The notes under the pieces are model-generated. The model did not search any database, had not been told where the DNA came from, and worked only from the letters and a program-made list of their open reading frames with translations. From contig JAHCMM010000179.1 of NCBI GenBank assembly GCA_019192515.1, positions 2,503 through 54,177 of the forward strand: a stretch of DNA of 51,675 nucleotides, written 5' to 3'. Position 1 is the stretch's first letter. Each line of letters opens with the position of its first letter. The DNA is from Cyclobacteriaceae bacterium SS2 (lineage in GTDB: Bacteria; Bacteroidota; Bacteroidia; Cytophagales; Cyclobacteriaceae). Shown piece after piece: positions 23,893 to 33,977 of the stretch. The translations under genes were made by a program, and so were the position numbers.

Positions 23893-26800
23893 ATGAAATT
23901 AAAACCTTTACTAATAGCGTTAATGAAATATTCGCTCATAGTATTCATACTGACTCTATCCTTAAGTGTATTGACGGCGGGGGATTTGGATGCTCAAAAA
24001 AGTCAGAGTATCAAGGAGGTGAATATTGAACTTAATCTTCAGGATGCGTCTGTCAAAGATGCACTCTCCTACATCGAATCGAAAACTGATTTTGTTTTCA
24101 ATTATGATCAGCGAATACTGAGAAAACTAAGAAAAAAAATAAGTATTTCAAGGTCTAGTGGGACCGTAGAAGATGCATTGGTAGTCATTTCCAATGAAGC
24201 AAAGCTGAATTTCAGGCAGATTAACAAAAACATCAATGTGATTAGTAGTCCGGACGAAAATAAATCGCCCACTGTTATTGTGGAAATTGAAGATATTAAT
24301 GTCTCTGGCCGTGTTACCTCTTCAGAAGATGGAGCAGGGATTCCAGGAGTGAATGTGGTAATTAAGGGAGCCGCTAGTGGTACTGTTACAGACATTGATG
24401 GAAGATATTCATTAAGTGTCCCCGGTGGACAGACCGTATTAATATTTAGTTCTGTTGGCCTGGTTACTAAGGAAGTTACAGTAGGTAGTGATGAAGTAAT
24501 CAACATCGAAATGTCTCCGGACGTCACTGCACTAGATGAATTGGTTGTTGTAGGGTATGGAACCCAGGAAAAAGTGAACCTTACCGGTGCCGTAGATGTG
24601 ATATCAAATAAGGCACTAAAGAACAGGAGTAACTCAAATGTCTCCATGTTGCTGGAAGGATCAGCTGTTGGAATAAATTTCGACCTTGACAGAAACGGTT
24701 ATCAACCTGGAGCTGAAGGAGACATTACCCTACGTGGAATAGGCTCATTGAATGGCGGAACACCTTTTGTGGTAATAGACGGTTTTGCTGGAGATATGAA
24801 CCGGCTTAATCCGGAAGATATTGAATCAATAACAATTTTGAAAGATGCTGCTGCATCGGCTATTTATGGAGCGAGAGCGCCTTATGGAGTGATCTTAATC
24901 ACAACCAAGTCCGGGGGTAAAAATAAAAAGCTATCCGTAACTTATAATGGTAGTATGAGTCTCGTAACACCTGCAAAACTTCCAAATACACTTGATTCAT
25001 ACACATTTGCGCGCGTAATTAATGAGGCTGCTTCAAACAGAGGTTCCTCCCATCCTTACACTGATGAACATATTGACCGTATTATTGCTTATCAGGAAGG
25101 AGACTATGACTATTTAGCTTCACAGTTTCCATCTAATTTTCCTATGGACAAGGTTGTCAACTGGGATAATCTTCCAGCTGATAATGGTAACTGGTATGGT
25201 GGCGGACATGCCAATAACGACTTGTGGGACATCTATACAGGACCTAATTTGGGTCATCTTCAAAACTTCTCCTTACAGGGGGGTGGGGAAAAGACTTCTT
25301 ATTATTTCTCTTTCGGATACCTTGATCAGGCAAGTTCACTCGAACTGGGCGACGATTATTTCAAGCGGTATAATGTGATGGCCAAAGTTAATACGGAGAT
25401 TACCGATTGGTGGGATTTCAGATATGAAACACGTTTTATGAAGAGTAATAGACATTTTCCAAATGGTTCACGCCCGGAAGATCAGGATACCTATAATGCG
25501 CTATTCCATATCATCTATAATACCTCTCCAAATACCGCTGTATTTACCAACTTTGGTGATGATTTTCAGGGATATAATCAATTTTTCAAGGCGGGATTCA
25601 ATGACGATGAGCGCACAGAAAACTGGCAGATCTTTGCTACAGAATTGAGGCCGGCAAAAGGCTGGAAAGTAAATGCCAACTTTGCTTACCAGTCAATTGA
25701 TAAGTATGATCTCCATGATGGTCAGGAATTCAATATGAACAACTGGCTTACAGGGGAGCCAACATCTTCATGGTACCCAAGTCAGGTTTATGAATATCAA
25801 AACAGTGATTTTTATTGGACAACCAATACATACACATCGTATGAGTTGAGTTTAAATGACGTTCACAACTTTTTGGTGATGGGTGGTATGCAGGTTGAAA
25901 CAGGCACCTATCGGGCCTTGTATGCCAATGCAAGAGGTTTGATTGTACCTGAAGTCATTTCACTATCGACCGCCACTGGTGCTCCGGAAGTGCGTGAATC
26001 ATTGTCACATTGGGCAACTCAAGGTTATTACGGTCGATTCACATATAACTACAAACAAAAGTATCTGTTTGAATCCAATGTCAGATATGATGGAACCTCC
26101 AGGTTTCAGGAAGGTAAGCGATGGGGTTTCTTTCCATCGTTCTCAGCTGGGTGGAATGTTAGTTACGAGGATTTTTGGGAGCCAATTGCACCTATTATCA
26201 ATGACTTAAAGATCAGAGCGTCATGGGGTGAACTGGGAAATCAGAATGTCTCTTCCTATCAGGATTTAGCCCTTATTGGCTTTTCCAAGCAAAATCTTTC
26301 CTGGTTACCAGGAAACAGCCAGGTTGGCCAGGTTGGATATACGTTAACTCCCGGTTTGGTTAGCCCTGTGCTCACTTGGGAAACGGCAGCTACAACAAAT
26401 ATTGGGGTGAATTTGGCTTTTCTGGAAAACAAGTTGCAGGTTGATTTTGACTGGTTTGAACGAAATACCACTAATATGATAGGCCCTGCTGAAGCATATC
26501 CAGGTGTCCTAGGAGCATCAGCCCCACGATCTAATAATGCTTCGCTGCAAACACGGGGTTGGGAGTTGGCACTTAGATGGCAACAAGAATTAGCAAATGG
26601 ACTAGGCTATTTTGCGAACCTTAACCTGTATGATGCAACAGCTATAGTAACCAAATACCATAACCCCACAGGTTATCTGGGTTCATGGCGAGTTGGACAG
26701 GAAGTGGGTGAAATATGGGGTTGGTCTTCTTCAGGTATGTTCAAGACCCAGGAAGAAATAGATAATCATGCTGATCAATCTTACATCTACAACGTGTGGA

Positions 26801-27462
26801 ATACCGGGGATTTAAGATATGATGATATTAACGGTGATGGAGTAATAGACAAAGGGGAAAATACTATTGACGATCATGGTGATCTCATCTTACTTGGCAA
26901 CTCAAGCCCACATTACCAGTTTGGCATCTCTGCGGGAGTCGATTTTAAAGGTTTCGATTTTTCTATGATATGGAAAGGTGTTGGAAAGAGAGACCTTGGA
27001 TTAAATGCATCAAATGCCAACGCATATTATGGATTCTTTAGAACCAATTGGTCTCAGCCCAAAGAAGAGCATTTGGATTATTACAGAGATCAACCCGGAA
27101 CCAAATATGTAGGTCTGTATGAAGGGGAAGCAAATATCAATACGGATGCATATTATACAAGACCCTATCTTGATTGGAATGCGTCAATGAAGAACTTCAA
27201 TGAAAATTCATGGTTTTTAGCCAACTATGCATACCTAAGACTGCAAAATGTACAGTTAGGATATTCTCTTCCTGATCAACTGATTTCCAGGATAGGTCTC
27301 CAGAAGTTAAGGTTCTATTTTTCAGGAGATAATTTATTGACATTACATCACTTACCCGATGGGATGGATCCAACGACACCAGGAGGTGGATATCGTGATA
27401 ATACAGGTAAGGAATATCGTGCTGACCGGATTTATTCCTTTGGAATAAATATTACCTACTAA
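23893..27462 (+). CDS. SusC/RagA-type TonB-dependent receptor with STN signalling domain
   Basis: A 1189-residue outer-membrane glycan importer. Order: signal peptide to about residue 34; STN domain at about 36-118 (NIELNLQDASVKDALSYIES); carboxypeptidase-like Ig domain (VSGRVTSSEDGAGIPGVNVV, DIDGRYSLSVPGGQTVLIFS); plug (ELVVVGYGTQEKVNLTGAVD, TILKDAAASAIYGARAPYGV); and a 22-strand barrel ending in RIYSFGINITY. The STN domain marks it as a FecR-coupled transducer, matching the upstream sigma/FecR pair. SusD follows after a few bases. Import is powered by TonB-ExbBD, which is not in this window. Confidence 0.97.
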   Translation: MKLKPLLIALMKYSLIVFILTLSLSVLTAGDLDAQKSQSIKEVNIELNLQDASVKDALSYIESKTDFVFNYDQRILRKLRKKISISRSSGTVEDALVVISNEAKLNFRQINKNINVISSPDENKSPTVIVEIEDINVSGRVTSSEDGAGIPGVNVVIKGAASGTVTDIDGRYSLSVPGGQTVLIFSSVGLVTKEVTVGSDEVINIEMSPDVTALDELVVVGYGTQEKVNLTGAVDVISNKALKNRSNSNVSMLLEGSAVGINFDLDRNGYQPGAEGDITLRGIGSLNGGTPFVVIDGFAGDMNRLNPEDIESITILKDAAASAIYGARAPYGVILITTKSGGKNKKLSVTYNGSMSLVTPAKLPNTLDSYTFARVINEAASNRGSSHPYTDEHIDRIIAYQEGDYDYLASQFPSNFPMDKVVNWDNLPADNGNWYGGGHANNDLWDIYTGPNLGHLQNFSLQGGGEKTSYYFSFGYLDQASSLELGDDYFKRYNVMAKVNTEITDWWDFRYETRFMKSNRHFPNGSRPEDQDTYNALFHIIYNTSPNTAVFTNFGDDFQGYNQFFKAGFNDDERTENWQIFATELRPAKGWKVNANFAYQSIDKYDLHDGQEFNMNNWLTGEPTSSWYPSQVYEYQNSDFYWTTNTYTSYELSLNDVHNFLVMGGMQVETGTYRALYANARGLIVPEVISLSTATGAPEVRESLSHWATQGYYGRFTYNYKQKYLFESNVRYDGTSRFQEGKRWGFFPSFSAGWNVSYEDFWEPIAPIINDLKIRASWGELGNQNVSSYQDLALIGFSKQNLSWLPGNSQVGQVGYTLTPGLVSPVLTWETAATTNIGVNLAFLENKLQVDFDWFERNTTNMIGPAEAYPGVLGASAPRSNNASLQTRGWELALRWQQELANGLGYFANLNLYDATAIVTKYHNPTGYLGSWRVGQEVGEIWGWSSSGMFKTQEEIDNHADQSYIYNVWNTGDLRYDDINGDGVIDKGENTIDDHGDLILLGNSSPHYQFGISAGVDFKGFDFSMIWKGVGKRDLGLNASNANAYYGFFRTNWSQPKEEHLDYYRDQPGTKYVGLYEGEANINTDAYYTRPYLDWNASMKNFNENSWFLANYAYLRLQNVQLGYSLPDQLISRIGLQKLRFYFSGDNLLTLHHLPDGMDPTTPGGGYRDNTGKEYRADRIYSFGINITY

Positions 27463-27490
27463 TTGCTTGTTAAAATTAGACTTTAAGACG

Positions 27491-29209
27491 ATGAAAAAAC
27501 TATATATATTATTGTTATTAACAGTGCCATTCATACAGGCATGTGATGAAGATTTTCTAGATCGGCCTCCATTGGACCAAATTGGAAATGATAGTTATTG
27601 GAGATCCGCAGTTGACCTTCAAAACTATACTGCAACTTTTTATCAAAATTTACCAGGTTTCCCGGGAAGTGCTTACAATACCTATAATCAAGCAACTGAC
27701 CAGTTCACCTATCAGAATGCAAATAACTTGCTGAATGGGACCACTGTTATTTCAACAGGTTCATGGCAATCTGATTTTTCAGCTGTCAGGGGGATCAATA
27801 TCTTTTTTGACAATTATGGGAAATGTGAGGATGATTTTGAGACCTGGAAGCATTACTTAGGTGAAGCACAATTCTTCAAAGCCTGGATTTACTTCAACCT
27901 GGTCCAGAAATATGGTGATGTGCCCTGGTATTCTAATTCACTCACTACAGAAGATGAGGATGAGTTAATGAGGCCAAGAGACCCGCGAACACTGGTAGTT
28001 GATTCTATCTTATATCTATTAGATGAAGCTACTGAGAATGTGGCACTGAGAGATGCGGCTCCATGGAACAATAACTCTATCAATAAAGAAGCTGTTCTAG
28101 CTTTTAAATCAAGGGTTGGTCTTTATGAGGGTACCTGGCAAAAATACCATGCAGGAACAGCTTTTGGTACTTCCGGAGCAGATCCTGACAAATACTTTCA
28201 GGCAAGTGTAGATGCAGCAGAGGAGTTGATCAACGGTGGAGAATACAATGCTGGGATTTATACTACCGGAAATCCTGATACAGATTACTTTTCATTATTT
28301 GGTATGGGAAATATGGGACCGATCAATGAAATACTGTTATATCGTGCATATAGTATTGCAGACAGGATTGGTCACAATCAAAATTACTATACCACAACAT
28401 CTCCCAATCAACTGGGCGCTACCTGGTCTTTTGTGACATCACACCTGGCCAATGACGGTACACCCTTTGATTACACGACACTCGCTCAAACTACAAAGGG
28501 TAATGATTTTTTGACGGCCATAGCTGCCAATTGTGATCCTAGGTTGAGGCAAAATATCTGGATTCCCGGAGATGTCATGAATAACGGAGAGGCATTGGTG
28601 TTTGATTATCCTCCTATAGATGAAGGCCCCATAAATGTGAGCCCAACGGGCTTTCAGGTTAAAAAGGGTGTAAATCTTGACCTAACCACAGGATATGCGA
28701 ATGCGAATGATGCTGGCTTTATCCTTTTTAGTTATTCGGAGGTGCTCCTTAATTATGCAGAAGCAAAGTATGAATTAGATGGAACCATTGCTTATGCCCA
28801 GTTGAACGAGTTGCGTGCCAGAGTTGGGATGCCTGATTTTGTTATAAATCAACAGACTGATGATCCAAATCTGGTAGATTATGGATACGCTATTTCTGAT
28901 GCGCTTTACGAAATTCGCAGAGAGAGAAGTGTTGAGTTGGTCTTTAACCGTTTCCGTGAGTCAGACTGGAAACGTTGGGCAGCGCATAGTTTGTTTGATG
29001 GCAAAAGACCTTTGGGCTATCCCTTTAAAGCTGATGAATTTCCTGGTTTCACGCCATCTCTCGATGAGAATGGATTGATAGATATTCTGCAAACCGAAAT
29101 TCCGAGTGGATATACATTTAGAGCTGACAGGGATTACCTGAGTAGCGTACCTGAAACAGAGCTGACGCTTAATCCAAATCTAACCCAGAATCCAGGGTGG
29201 ACTGAATAA
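27491..29209 (+). CDS. SusD/RagB-family surface glycan-binding lipoprotein
   Basis: A 572-residue lipoprotein. The ATG at 27491 gives a lipobox signal (MKKLYILLLLTVPFIQAC); a TTG at 27467 only adds eight residues ahead of it. The N-terminal family motif DEDFLDRPPLDQIGNDSYWR and the conserved C-terminal ALYEIRRERSVELVFNRFRE are present, with TPR-like helices between. It binds oligosaccharides at the cell surface and lids the SusC barrel. A large stem-loop follows the gene. Confidence 0.96.
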   Translation: MKKLYILLLLTVPFIQACDEDFLDRPPLDQIGNDSYWRSAVDLQNYTATFYQNLPGFPGSAYNTYNQATDQFTYQNANNLLNGTTVISTGSWQSDFSAVRGINIFFDNYGKCEDDFETWKHYLGEAQFFKAWIYFNLVQKYGDVPWYSNSLTTEDEDELMRPRDPRTLVVDSILYLLDEATENVALRDAAPWNNNSINKEAVLAFKSRVGLYEGTWQKYHAGTAFGTSGADPDKYFQASVDAAEELINGGEYNAGIYTTGNPDTDYFSLFGMGNMGPINEILLYRAYSIADRIGHNQNYYTTTSPNQLGATWSFVTSHLANDGTPFDYTTLAQTTKGNDFLTAIAANCDPRLRQNIWIPGDVMNNGEALVFDYPPIDEGPINVSPTGFQVKKGVNLDLTTGYANANDAGFILFSYSEVLLNYAEAKYELDGTIAYAQLNELRARVGMPDFVINQQTDDPNLVDYGYAISDALYEIRRERSVELVFNRFRESDWKRWAAHSLFDGKRPLGYPFKADEFPGFTPSLDENGLIDILQTEIPSGYTFRADRDYLSSVPETELTLNPNLTQNPGWTE

Positions 29210-29224
29210 CCATGTTCTTTAAAT

Positions 29225-29270
29225 ATTGAGACAAGGGAAGTTGCCATAAAGCAACCTCTTTTGTCTCAAT
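29225..29270 (+). terminator. Stem-loop after susD
   Basis: A 10-bp outer stem (ATTGAGACAA 29225-29234 with TTGTCTCAAT 29261-29270) continues inward through GGGAAGTTGC and GCAACCTCTT with one mismatch and two G-T pairs. This gives about 19 pairs in 46 nt. There is no clean T-tract, so it may stabilise the susCD message or partly terminate before the enzyme genes. Confidence 0.6.
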
Positions 29271-29350
29271 AATTGTCAAAATTTTGTTAGTCGATTCACA
29301 AACTATTGAGGGTTTGAAGGGGAAATCCTTTCCTTAGTAATTATTACCAA

Positions 29351-31657
29351 ATGTCTGTAAAAACACTAGTAATCTGTCTTGTCATTTCCATTCTTTTCTC
29401 AGGCATGGTTGAAGCGCAGTCAGATATGCAATCTTCCGGGAATAGACCTATTATAAAAGACAGCTACCACTATAGTACTGTATTCGCTGGAAACAGGGAC
29501 TATAGGATTTTTTTGCCACCCGATTATGAAAAAAATTCTAATAAGCGGTACCCGGTTATCTATTTTTTTCACGGTTGGGCTCAGCGTTATTTTGGCTCCT
29601 GGGCGGATGGATACTCAGATTATGACATGGGTGACGAAAATAATGGAGATAATATTGAAAAATTTGTAAAGGAAAATGATGTGATCATTATAAAGGTGGA
29701 TGGTCGTAATCAGTTTTCTATTGACGAACTGAATATCACACCTTGGAATGTCAGTTCCGTAATGACATTTCGCCAATTCCCATCATATTTTAAGGAATTG
29801 GTTAATTATATAGATACACACTATCGCACTATTTCTGATAGGGAGCATCGAGCTGTTTCTGGTCTTTCGATGGGTGGGTTTATGACGTTTTGGCTGGCTG
29901 CCAAATTTCCGGATATGATATCCGCTGCAGGCAGCTTTTGTGGGTCATCTGAATTCATGGCTGGACCTGTAGAATTCCCTGTCAGGTATGCACACGCCGA
30001 AATGTATGATAATCTAAAAGCTGTTCATGTGCGACTCAACAATGGCACACGAGACCGGCTGCGTTTTTATCACAGGGATCAAAACCGCTACATGGGTAAT
30101 GTATTGCCACAGTATCAGTATCATGTTTATGATGCTTCTCACATCACTTGCGGTATGGGGGATATGTTCAGCTATATTCTGGATGCTTTTGAGAATCCCT
30201 TACCAATACCTGATCAATGGGATTACATTGACATTTATCCATTTTTTGATGTTTGGGGGTATAAAGTAGAAACGAGTAGGAATCAGGCAGGCTTTACCAT
30301 TCTGGAAGATGTGAATAAAGAGGGATTTAAGTTCTCTGTTCGGAATTTTCTGCCTGATGGAGAACTGATGCCAAATATATCTGCAAAAGTGGTCAGTGCT
30401 CCTATATATCAACCCTATCAACAGTATTACATCACAGATATTGACATTATCAATGATGTAAAAAAGAATTATGTGACCAATGCGAATGAACATGGAGAGC
30501 TTACCATAGAAACAAATGGAAGCTTACATCAAATTGGAATAGCTGAAAGTACCGAAACACCAATTCTTTGTATGTCAGGTTTTGCTATTGACAATATGCC
30601 GTGGGCAGTGACAGGAAAGGTGCTGTCATTGTCTATCGGTATTCTGAATAAGGGATTCAGTAGTGCAAAAGATATCTCAGTCGAGTTATCACCACTTAGT
30701 GAGGGTCTTGAAATTCACGTGGATAAGGGAAAGCTTAAGCATTTGACTTCCCTCTCCAAATCGGAGTTAAAATCAAAATTTAAGGTTACTAACACTAAAG
30801 AAGGTGTAGATATCGCCAAACTACAGGTGAAAATCAATGACGGTGAAGGGAATTCCTGGCAGGAAGAGTTTGAGATCCGGTTTAAAGATCCGGTAGAGGA
30901 GATCCCTGATTTCAAGATTGCTGATGGGGTAAAAATGACCGTAGTGAAAGCTGCTGTAGATTCTGTAACAGAGGTTGTAGGATCGGGCAATGGTGATGGC
31001 ATCCCTAACCCCGGAGAGAATATAGTCATACTAGTGGAAGAAGAAGGTAAGTACATCCGTACGCATGCACAGACTCTAAACTCAAATATCAACCCAAATC
31101 AGACTCATATCAGACCTTATGATCCCTGGCAGGAGTATGATCACATTGGTGGTGCAGCAAAGTATTCCTCACCCTTAATATCCTCTAATACTCCCCAGGG
31201 TGAAAAGATCCATTTTTATACTGAATACTGGATTCCTGGTGATACCAGTGGAGAACATATTACCAAAAAAGGGAGTGTAAGCATCGTGGTAAAGGGTAGT
31301 GACAAGACGGCTCCACAAGTGGAATGGTTGCAGGTATTGACAAATGATCGAATTGAGGCCAGGGTTTATGATGGTTCCAGTGTAGAAAAGGTGGAAGTTA
31401 CCCTGGTCCCAAATAAGGAAAAGTCAACCATGAGGTATATCAAATGGGAAAGTAGACCTGAAACATTCACTGTTGAACTTGTTGACACTGGAAAAAATGG
31501 AGACAAGGTTGCAGGAGATGGAGTTTATAGCATTCGCCTGGAAGACAGTCCTTCTTATTTCTATGATCTTGATATCACAACCGCAGATAAATATGATAAC
31601 CAAATGACCTTAAGATGGCCAGGGACCATTTACCTAAAAAATACTCAAAGACCATAA
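29351..31657 (+). CDS. Multidomain secreted esterase (esterase D/feruloyl-esterase-like)
   Basis: 768 residues with a signal peptide (CLVISILFSGMVEAQ). The N-terminal 290 residues are an alpha/beta hydrolase: FHGW oxyanion strand near 72-76, nucleophile Ser173 in SGLSMGGFM, and likely His264 in YDASHITCGMG. Domains after 300 are Ig-like; one carries GNGDGIPNPGENI, common in Bacteroidota secreted proteins, and the last ends in AGDGVYSIRL. It probably removes acyl or aryl groups from the glycan. It is the first of six genes spaced by a few to about 50 bp, the enzyme arm of the locus. Confidence 0.88.
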   Translation: MSVKTLVICLVISILFSGMVEAQSDMQSSGNRPIIKDSYHYSTVFAGNRDYRIFLPPDYEKNSNKRYPVIYFFHGWAQRYFGSWADGYSDYDMGDENNGDNIEKFVKENDVIIIKVDGRNQFSIDELNITPWNVSSVMTFRQFPSYFKELVNYIDTHYRTISDREHRAVSGLSMGGFMTFWLAAKFPDMISAAGSFCGSSEFMAGPVEFPVRYAHAEMYDNLKAVHVRLNNGTRDRLRFYHRDQNRYMGNVLPQYQYHVYDASHITCGMGDMFSYILDAFENPLPIPDQWDYIDIYPFFDVWGYKVETSRNQAGFTILEDVNKEGFKFSVRNFLPDGELMPNISAKVVSAPIYQPYQQYYITDIDIINDVKKNYVTNANEHGELTIETNGSLHQIGIAESTETPILCMSGFAIDNMPWAVTGKVLSLSIGILNKGFSSAKDISVELSPLSEGLEIHVDKGKLKHLTSLSKSELKSKFKVTNTKEGVDIAKLQVKINDGEGNSWQEEFEIRFKDPVEEIPDFKIADGVKMTVVKAAVDSVTEVVGSGNGDGIPNPGENIVILVEEEGKYIRTHAQTLNSNINPNQTHIRPYDPWQEYDHIGGAAKYSSPLISSNTPQGEKIHFYTEYWIPGDTSGEHITKKGSVSIVVKGSDKTAPQVEWLQVLTNDRIEARVYDGSSVEKVEVTLVPNKEKSTMRYIKWESRPETFTVELVDTGKNGDKVAGDGVYSIRLEDSPSYFYDLDITTADKYDNQMTLRWPGTIYLKNTQRP

Positions 31658-31696
31658 GCATTTCATAAAGCATTTTAACGATTAACCAGAATCAAA

Positions 31697-33925
31697 ATGA
31701 ATCTATCTTATAAAGCTGATAATTATTTTAAGCTTGTTTTTATAATGCTGATAACATCAGGATTGTTCAGCTGTCAAAAGACAGAACAATCTTTGATTGA
31801 TAGCAATAATTTACTGCCAGCGCCACAAAAAGCAACCCTGGTGGGTGGTGAATCATTAGACCCTAATGACATTGAGATCATCTATTTGTTTCCAGGACTG
31901 GGCGATAATCCACAATTTGCAGCCACGCTACTAAAGGATGAACTTAAGAGTTTGTTTGGCAAGGACTTATCAGTGAAAGAAATTAATTCTATGGATGAAA
32001 TTTCAGGATCTGCTATTGTTTTAGGAATTCCTTCGGCAAGTGAATCTTTTGAATTGTTTAGTGAAAATCTCCCTGCTCCGCAAAAGGATCAACAGGATGC
32101 ATATGTGATAGATATTACAGAAGAACTAGTCGTCATTTCAGGTGCAGCCGATCAAGGACTTTTCTATGGTGTCCAAACACTCATTCAGCTATTTGAAGAA
32201 GCAAAATGGAATGATGCAGCTGTTTCTGGGATGCTAATCGAAGATTGGCCGGATATGAAATTAAGATGGGTTCAATACAACTATTTTTTTCATCTGGATC
32301 GCTATGAATACATCAAAGAATCTATCAAAAAGCTGGCGAAATACAAGATCAATGGAGTTGTCTTCGAATTTGAAGATAAGTTTCAATATCAATCACACCC
32401 CTTTGTTGTTGCCCCAAATAATCTAGCACCAGATCAGGTAAAAGAACTAACCCAGTTTGCTCACCAGTATCATGTAGATATTGTGCCGCTGGTGCAAGGA
32501 TTCGGACATGCAGGATATCTCCTCAAGCATGAGGAACTTAAGCATCTAAGAGAGGATCCGGAGATATATCAGTCTTTCTGCCCGTTGAATGAGGAGACGT
32601 ATGAATTTATATTCGATCTGTTTGGTGAGACAATTGATGCTACTCCAGGAGTTGATTATTTCCACATCGGTGGGGACGAGGTACGCATTATGGGTAAATG
32701 CTCATTGTGTAAAGAGAAGATGGAAGAGATTGGAGATCTTGGATTATATCTGATCTGGCTGGACAAGGTTAGAGAGTTTATGGAGGAGAGAGGCCGCAAA
32801 CTTGTTTTCTGGGATGACATGCCATTGAAGCAAGCAGGAGTTTATAAGACCACATATAATAAAGCTGATTCTACATTTGACAGGGTTTGGGAAGATGGAG
32901 AGAAAAAACTTAACGGAATTGTCAATAAGTTTCCTCAAGACGGGATCTTCATGAGATGGAACTACGGCTTAGCAAGGGATGAGGGTAACTATAAAGCCCT
33001 TGAATGGTACCGGGACAATAACTTCAATACCATGATTGCTACAGCCGTAATTGGTGACTGGCCCCTCATCCCCAAATATGAATCCATGCCAGAGAATATT
33101 AAAAGCTTTGTAACGCTAGGTGCAGAAAAGCAGGCTCTTGGTGAACTGTGTACGGCTTGGGGTGATGATTCTGGAAATCATTTTGAGATCTACTGGTTTG
33201 GATTTTTAGAGTCATCGGAGTTTGCCTGGAGTAGTAAAAGCCCTGAAACAGTAGATCAATATTGGCGAAAATATGTTTACCGGTTTTTTGGTCCAGGTCA
33301 TCAGGAGTTAATACCGGCATTCAACAACCTGGCTGCAAGAGTCCCTTTCTGGGATACTTCGCTCATGAAGCGAGGAAATAAACGCCGGGTTGGATATCAA
33401 CACATCACGCTTCCAAACCTGGATGGTTTACCAGAAGAAGGCAGCTGGGGTAAACGCTTTCAGCCACTACTTGATACGGCTCGTTTAGAAAAAGCACGAT
33501 GTGCTGAAGGAACCGCGACCATTAAAAAGCATATAAGTTCAGCCAGGGGCAATGCATATAATCTGGAGATTTTTGCATCCATGGGGGACTTCATGGAAGC
33601 CTATACCGACCTGGTACTCTCCATAGAACATATTGCAGCCTATTGTGATAAGCAAATCGCCGCCTCCAAAGCCGGTAAACAACTGGATGATTCCGAATAT
33701 ACCAAAATGATTCAGAAGGTAGAGGCTGCATGGAATGGCTATAAAACCACTTATAAGGAGTTGGAGGAACTTTGGGAAGAATCCAGGTACCCAAAAGGAG
33801 GTGAAGATTATATGATGAATGATCAGACCATCTATATGGCCGGAAGAACCAGGGATCTTTCATATCTGATCCTGGCAGAGCAGGAGTTGGATCTGGTTGG
33901 ACATGTGAAGGGCCTGGCCAGATAA
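31697..33925 (+). CDS. GH20 beta-N-acetylhexosaminidase lipoprotein
   Basis: 742 residues. The signal ends in a lipobox (SGLFSC). The N-terminal GH20b domain (LLPAPQKATLVGGESL to GLFYGVQTLIQLF) precedes the TIM barrel. The catalytic pair is Asp327-Glu328 in FHIGGDEVRIM, and GH20 enzymes use the substrate's N-acetyl group as nucleophile. A Cys cluster follows (GKCSLCKEKM). The C-terminal 200 residues are helical and unassigned. It would release GlcNAc or GalNAc, which is the strongest clue that the target glycan contains amino sugars. Confidence 0.94.
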   Translation: MNLSYKADNYFKLVFIMLITSGLFSCQKTEQSLIDSNNLLPAPQKATLVGGESLDPNDIEIIYLFPGLGDNPQFAATLLKDELKSLFGKDLSVKEINSMDEISGSAIVLGIPSASESFELFSENLPAPQKDQQDAYVIDITEELVVISGAADQGLFYGVQTLIQLFEEAKWNDAAVSGMLIEDWPDMKLRWVQYNYFFHLDRYEYIKESIKKLAKYKINGVVFEFEDKFQYQSHPFVVAPNNLAPDQVKELTQFAHQYHVDIVPLVQGFGHAGYLLKHEELKHLREDPEIYQSFCPLNEETYEFIFDLFGETIDATPGVDYFHIGGDEVRIMGKCSLCKEKMEEIGDLGLYLIWLDKVREFMEERGRKLVFWDDMPLKQAGVYKTTYNKADSTFDRVWEDGEKKLNGIVNKFPQDGIFMRWNYGLARDEGNYKALEWYRDNNFNTMIATAVIGDWPLIPKYESMPENIKSFVTLGAEKQALGELCTAWGDDSGNHFEIYWFGFLESSEFAWSSKSPETVDQYWRKYVYRFFGPGHQELIPAFNNLAARVPFWDTSLMKRGNKRRVGYQHITLPNLDGLPEEGSWGKRFQPLLDTARLEKARCAEGTATIKKHISSARGNAYNLEIFASMGDFMEAYTDLVLSIEHIAAYCDKQIAASKAGKQLDDSEYTKMIQKVEAAWNGYKTTYKELEELWEESRYPKGGEDYMMNDQTIYMAGRTRDLSYLILAEQELDLVGHVKGLAR

Positions 33926-33977
33926 AATGAGTAACGATAGATGAGATAATCAAGACACAAATAAATAACTACATGAT

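Noticed and set aside
24108-24647. 179-codon minus-strand open frame in the 5' part of susC
   Set aside because: The translation is Ser/Thr/Leu-rich and lacks domain features, and it is antisense to STN and Ig-domain coding sequence. An antisense RNA cannot be excluded, but nothing in the sequence supports it.
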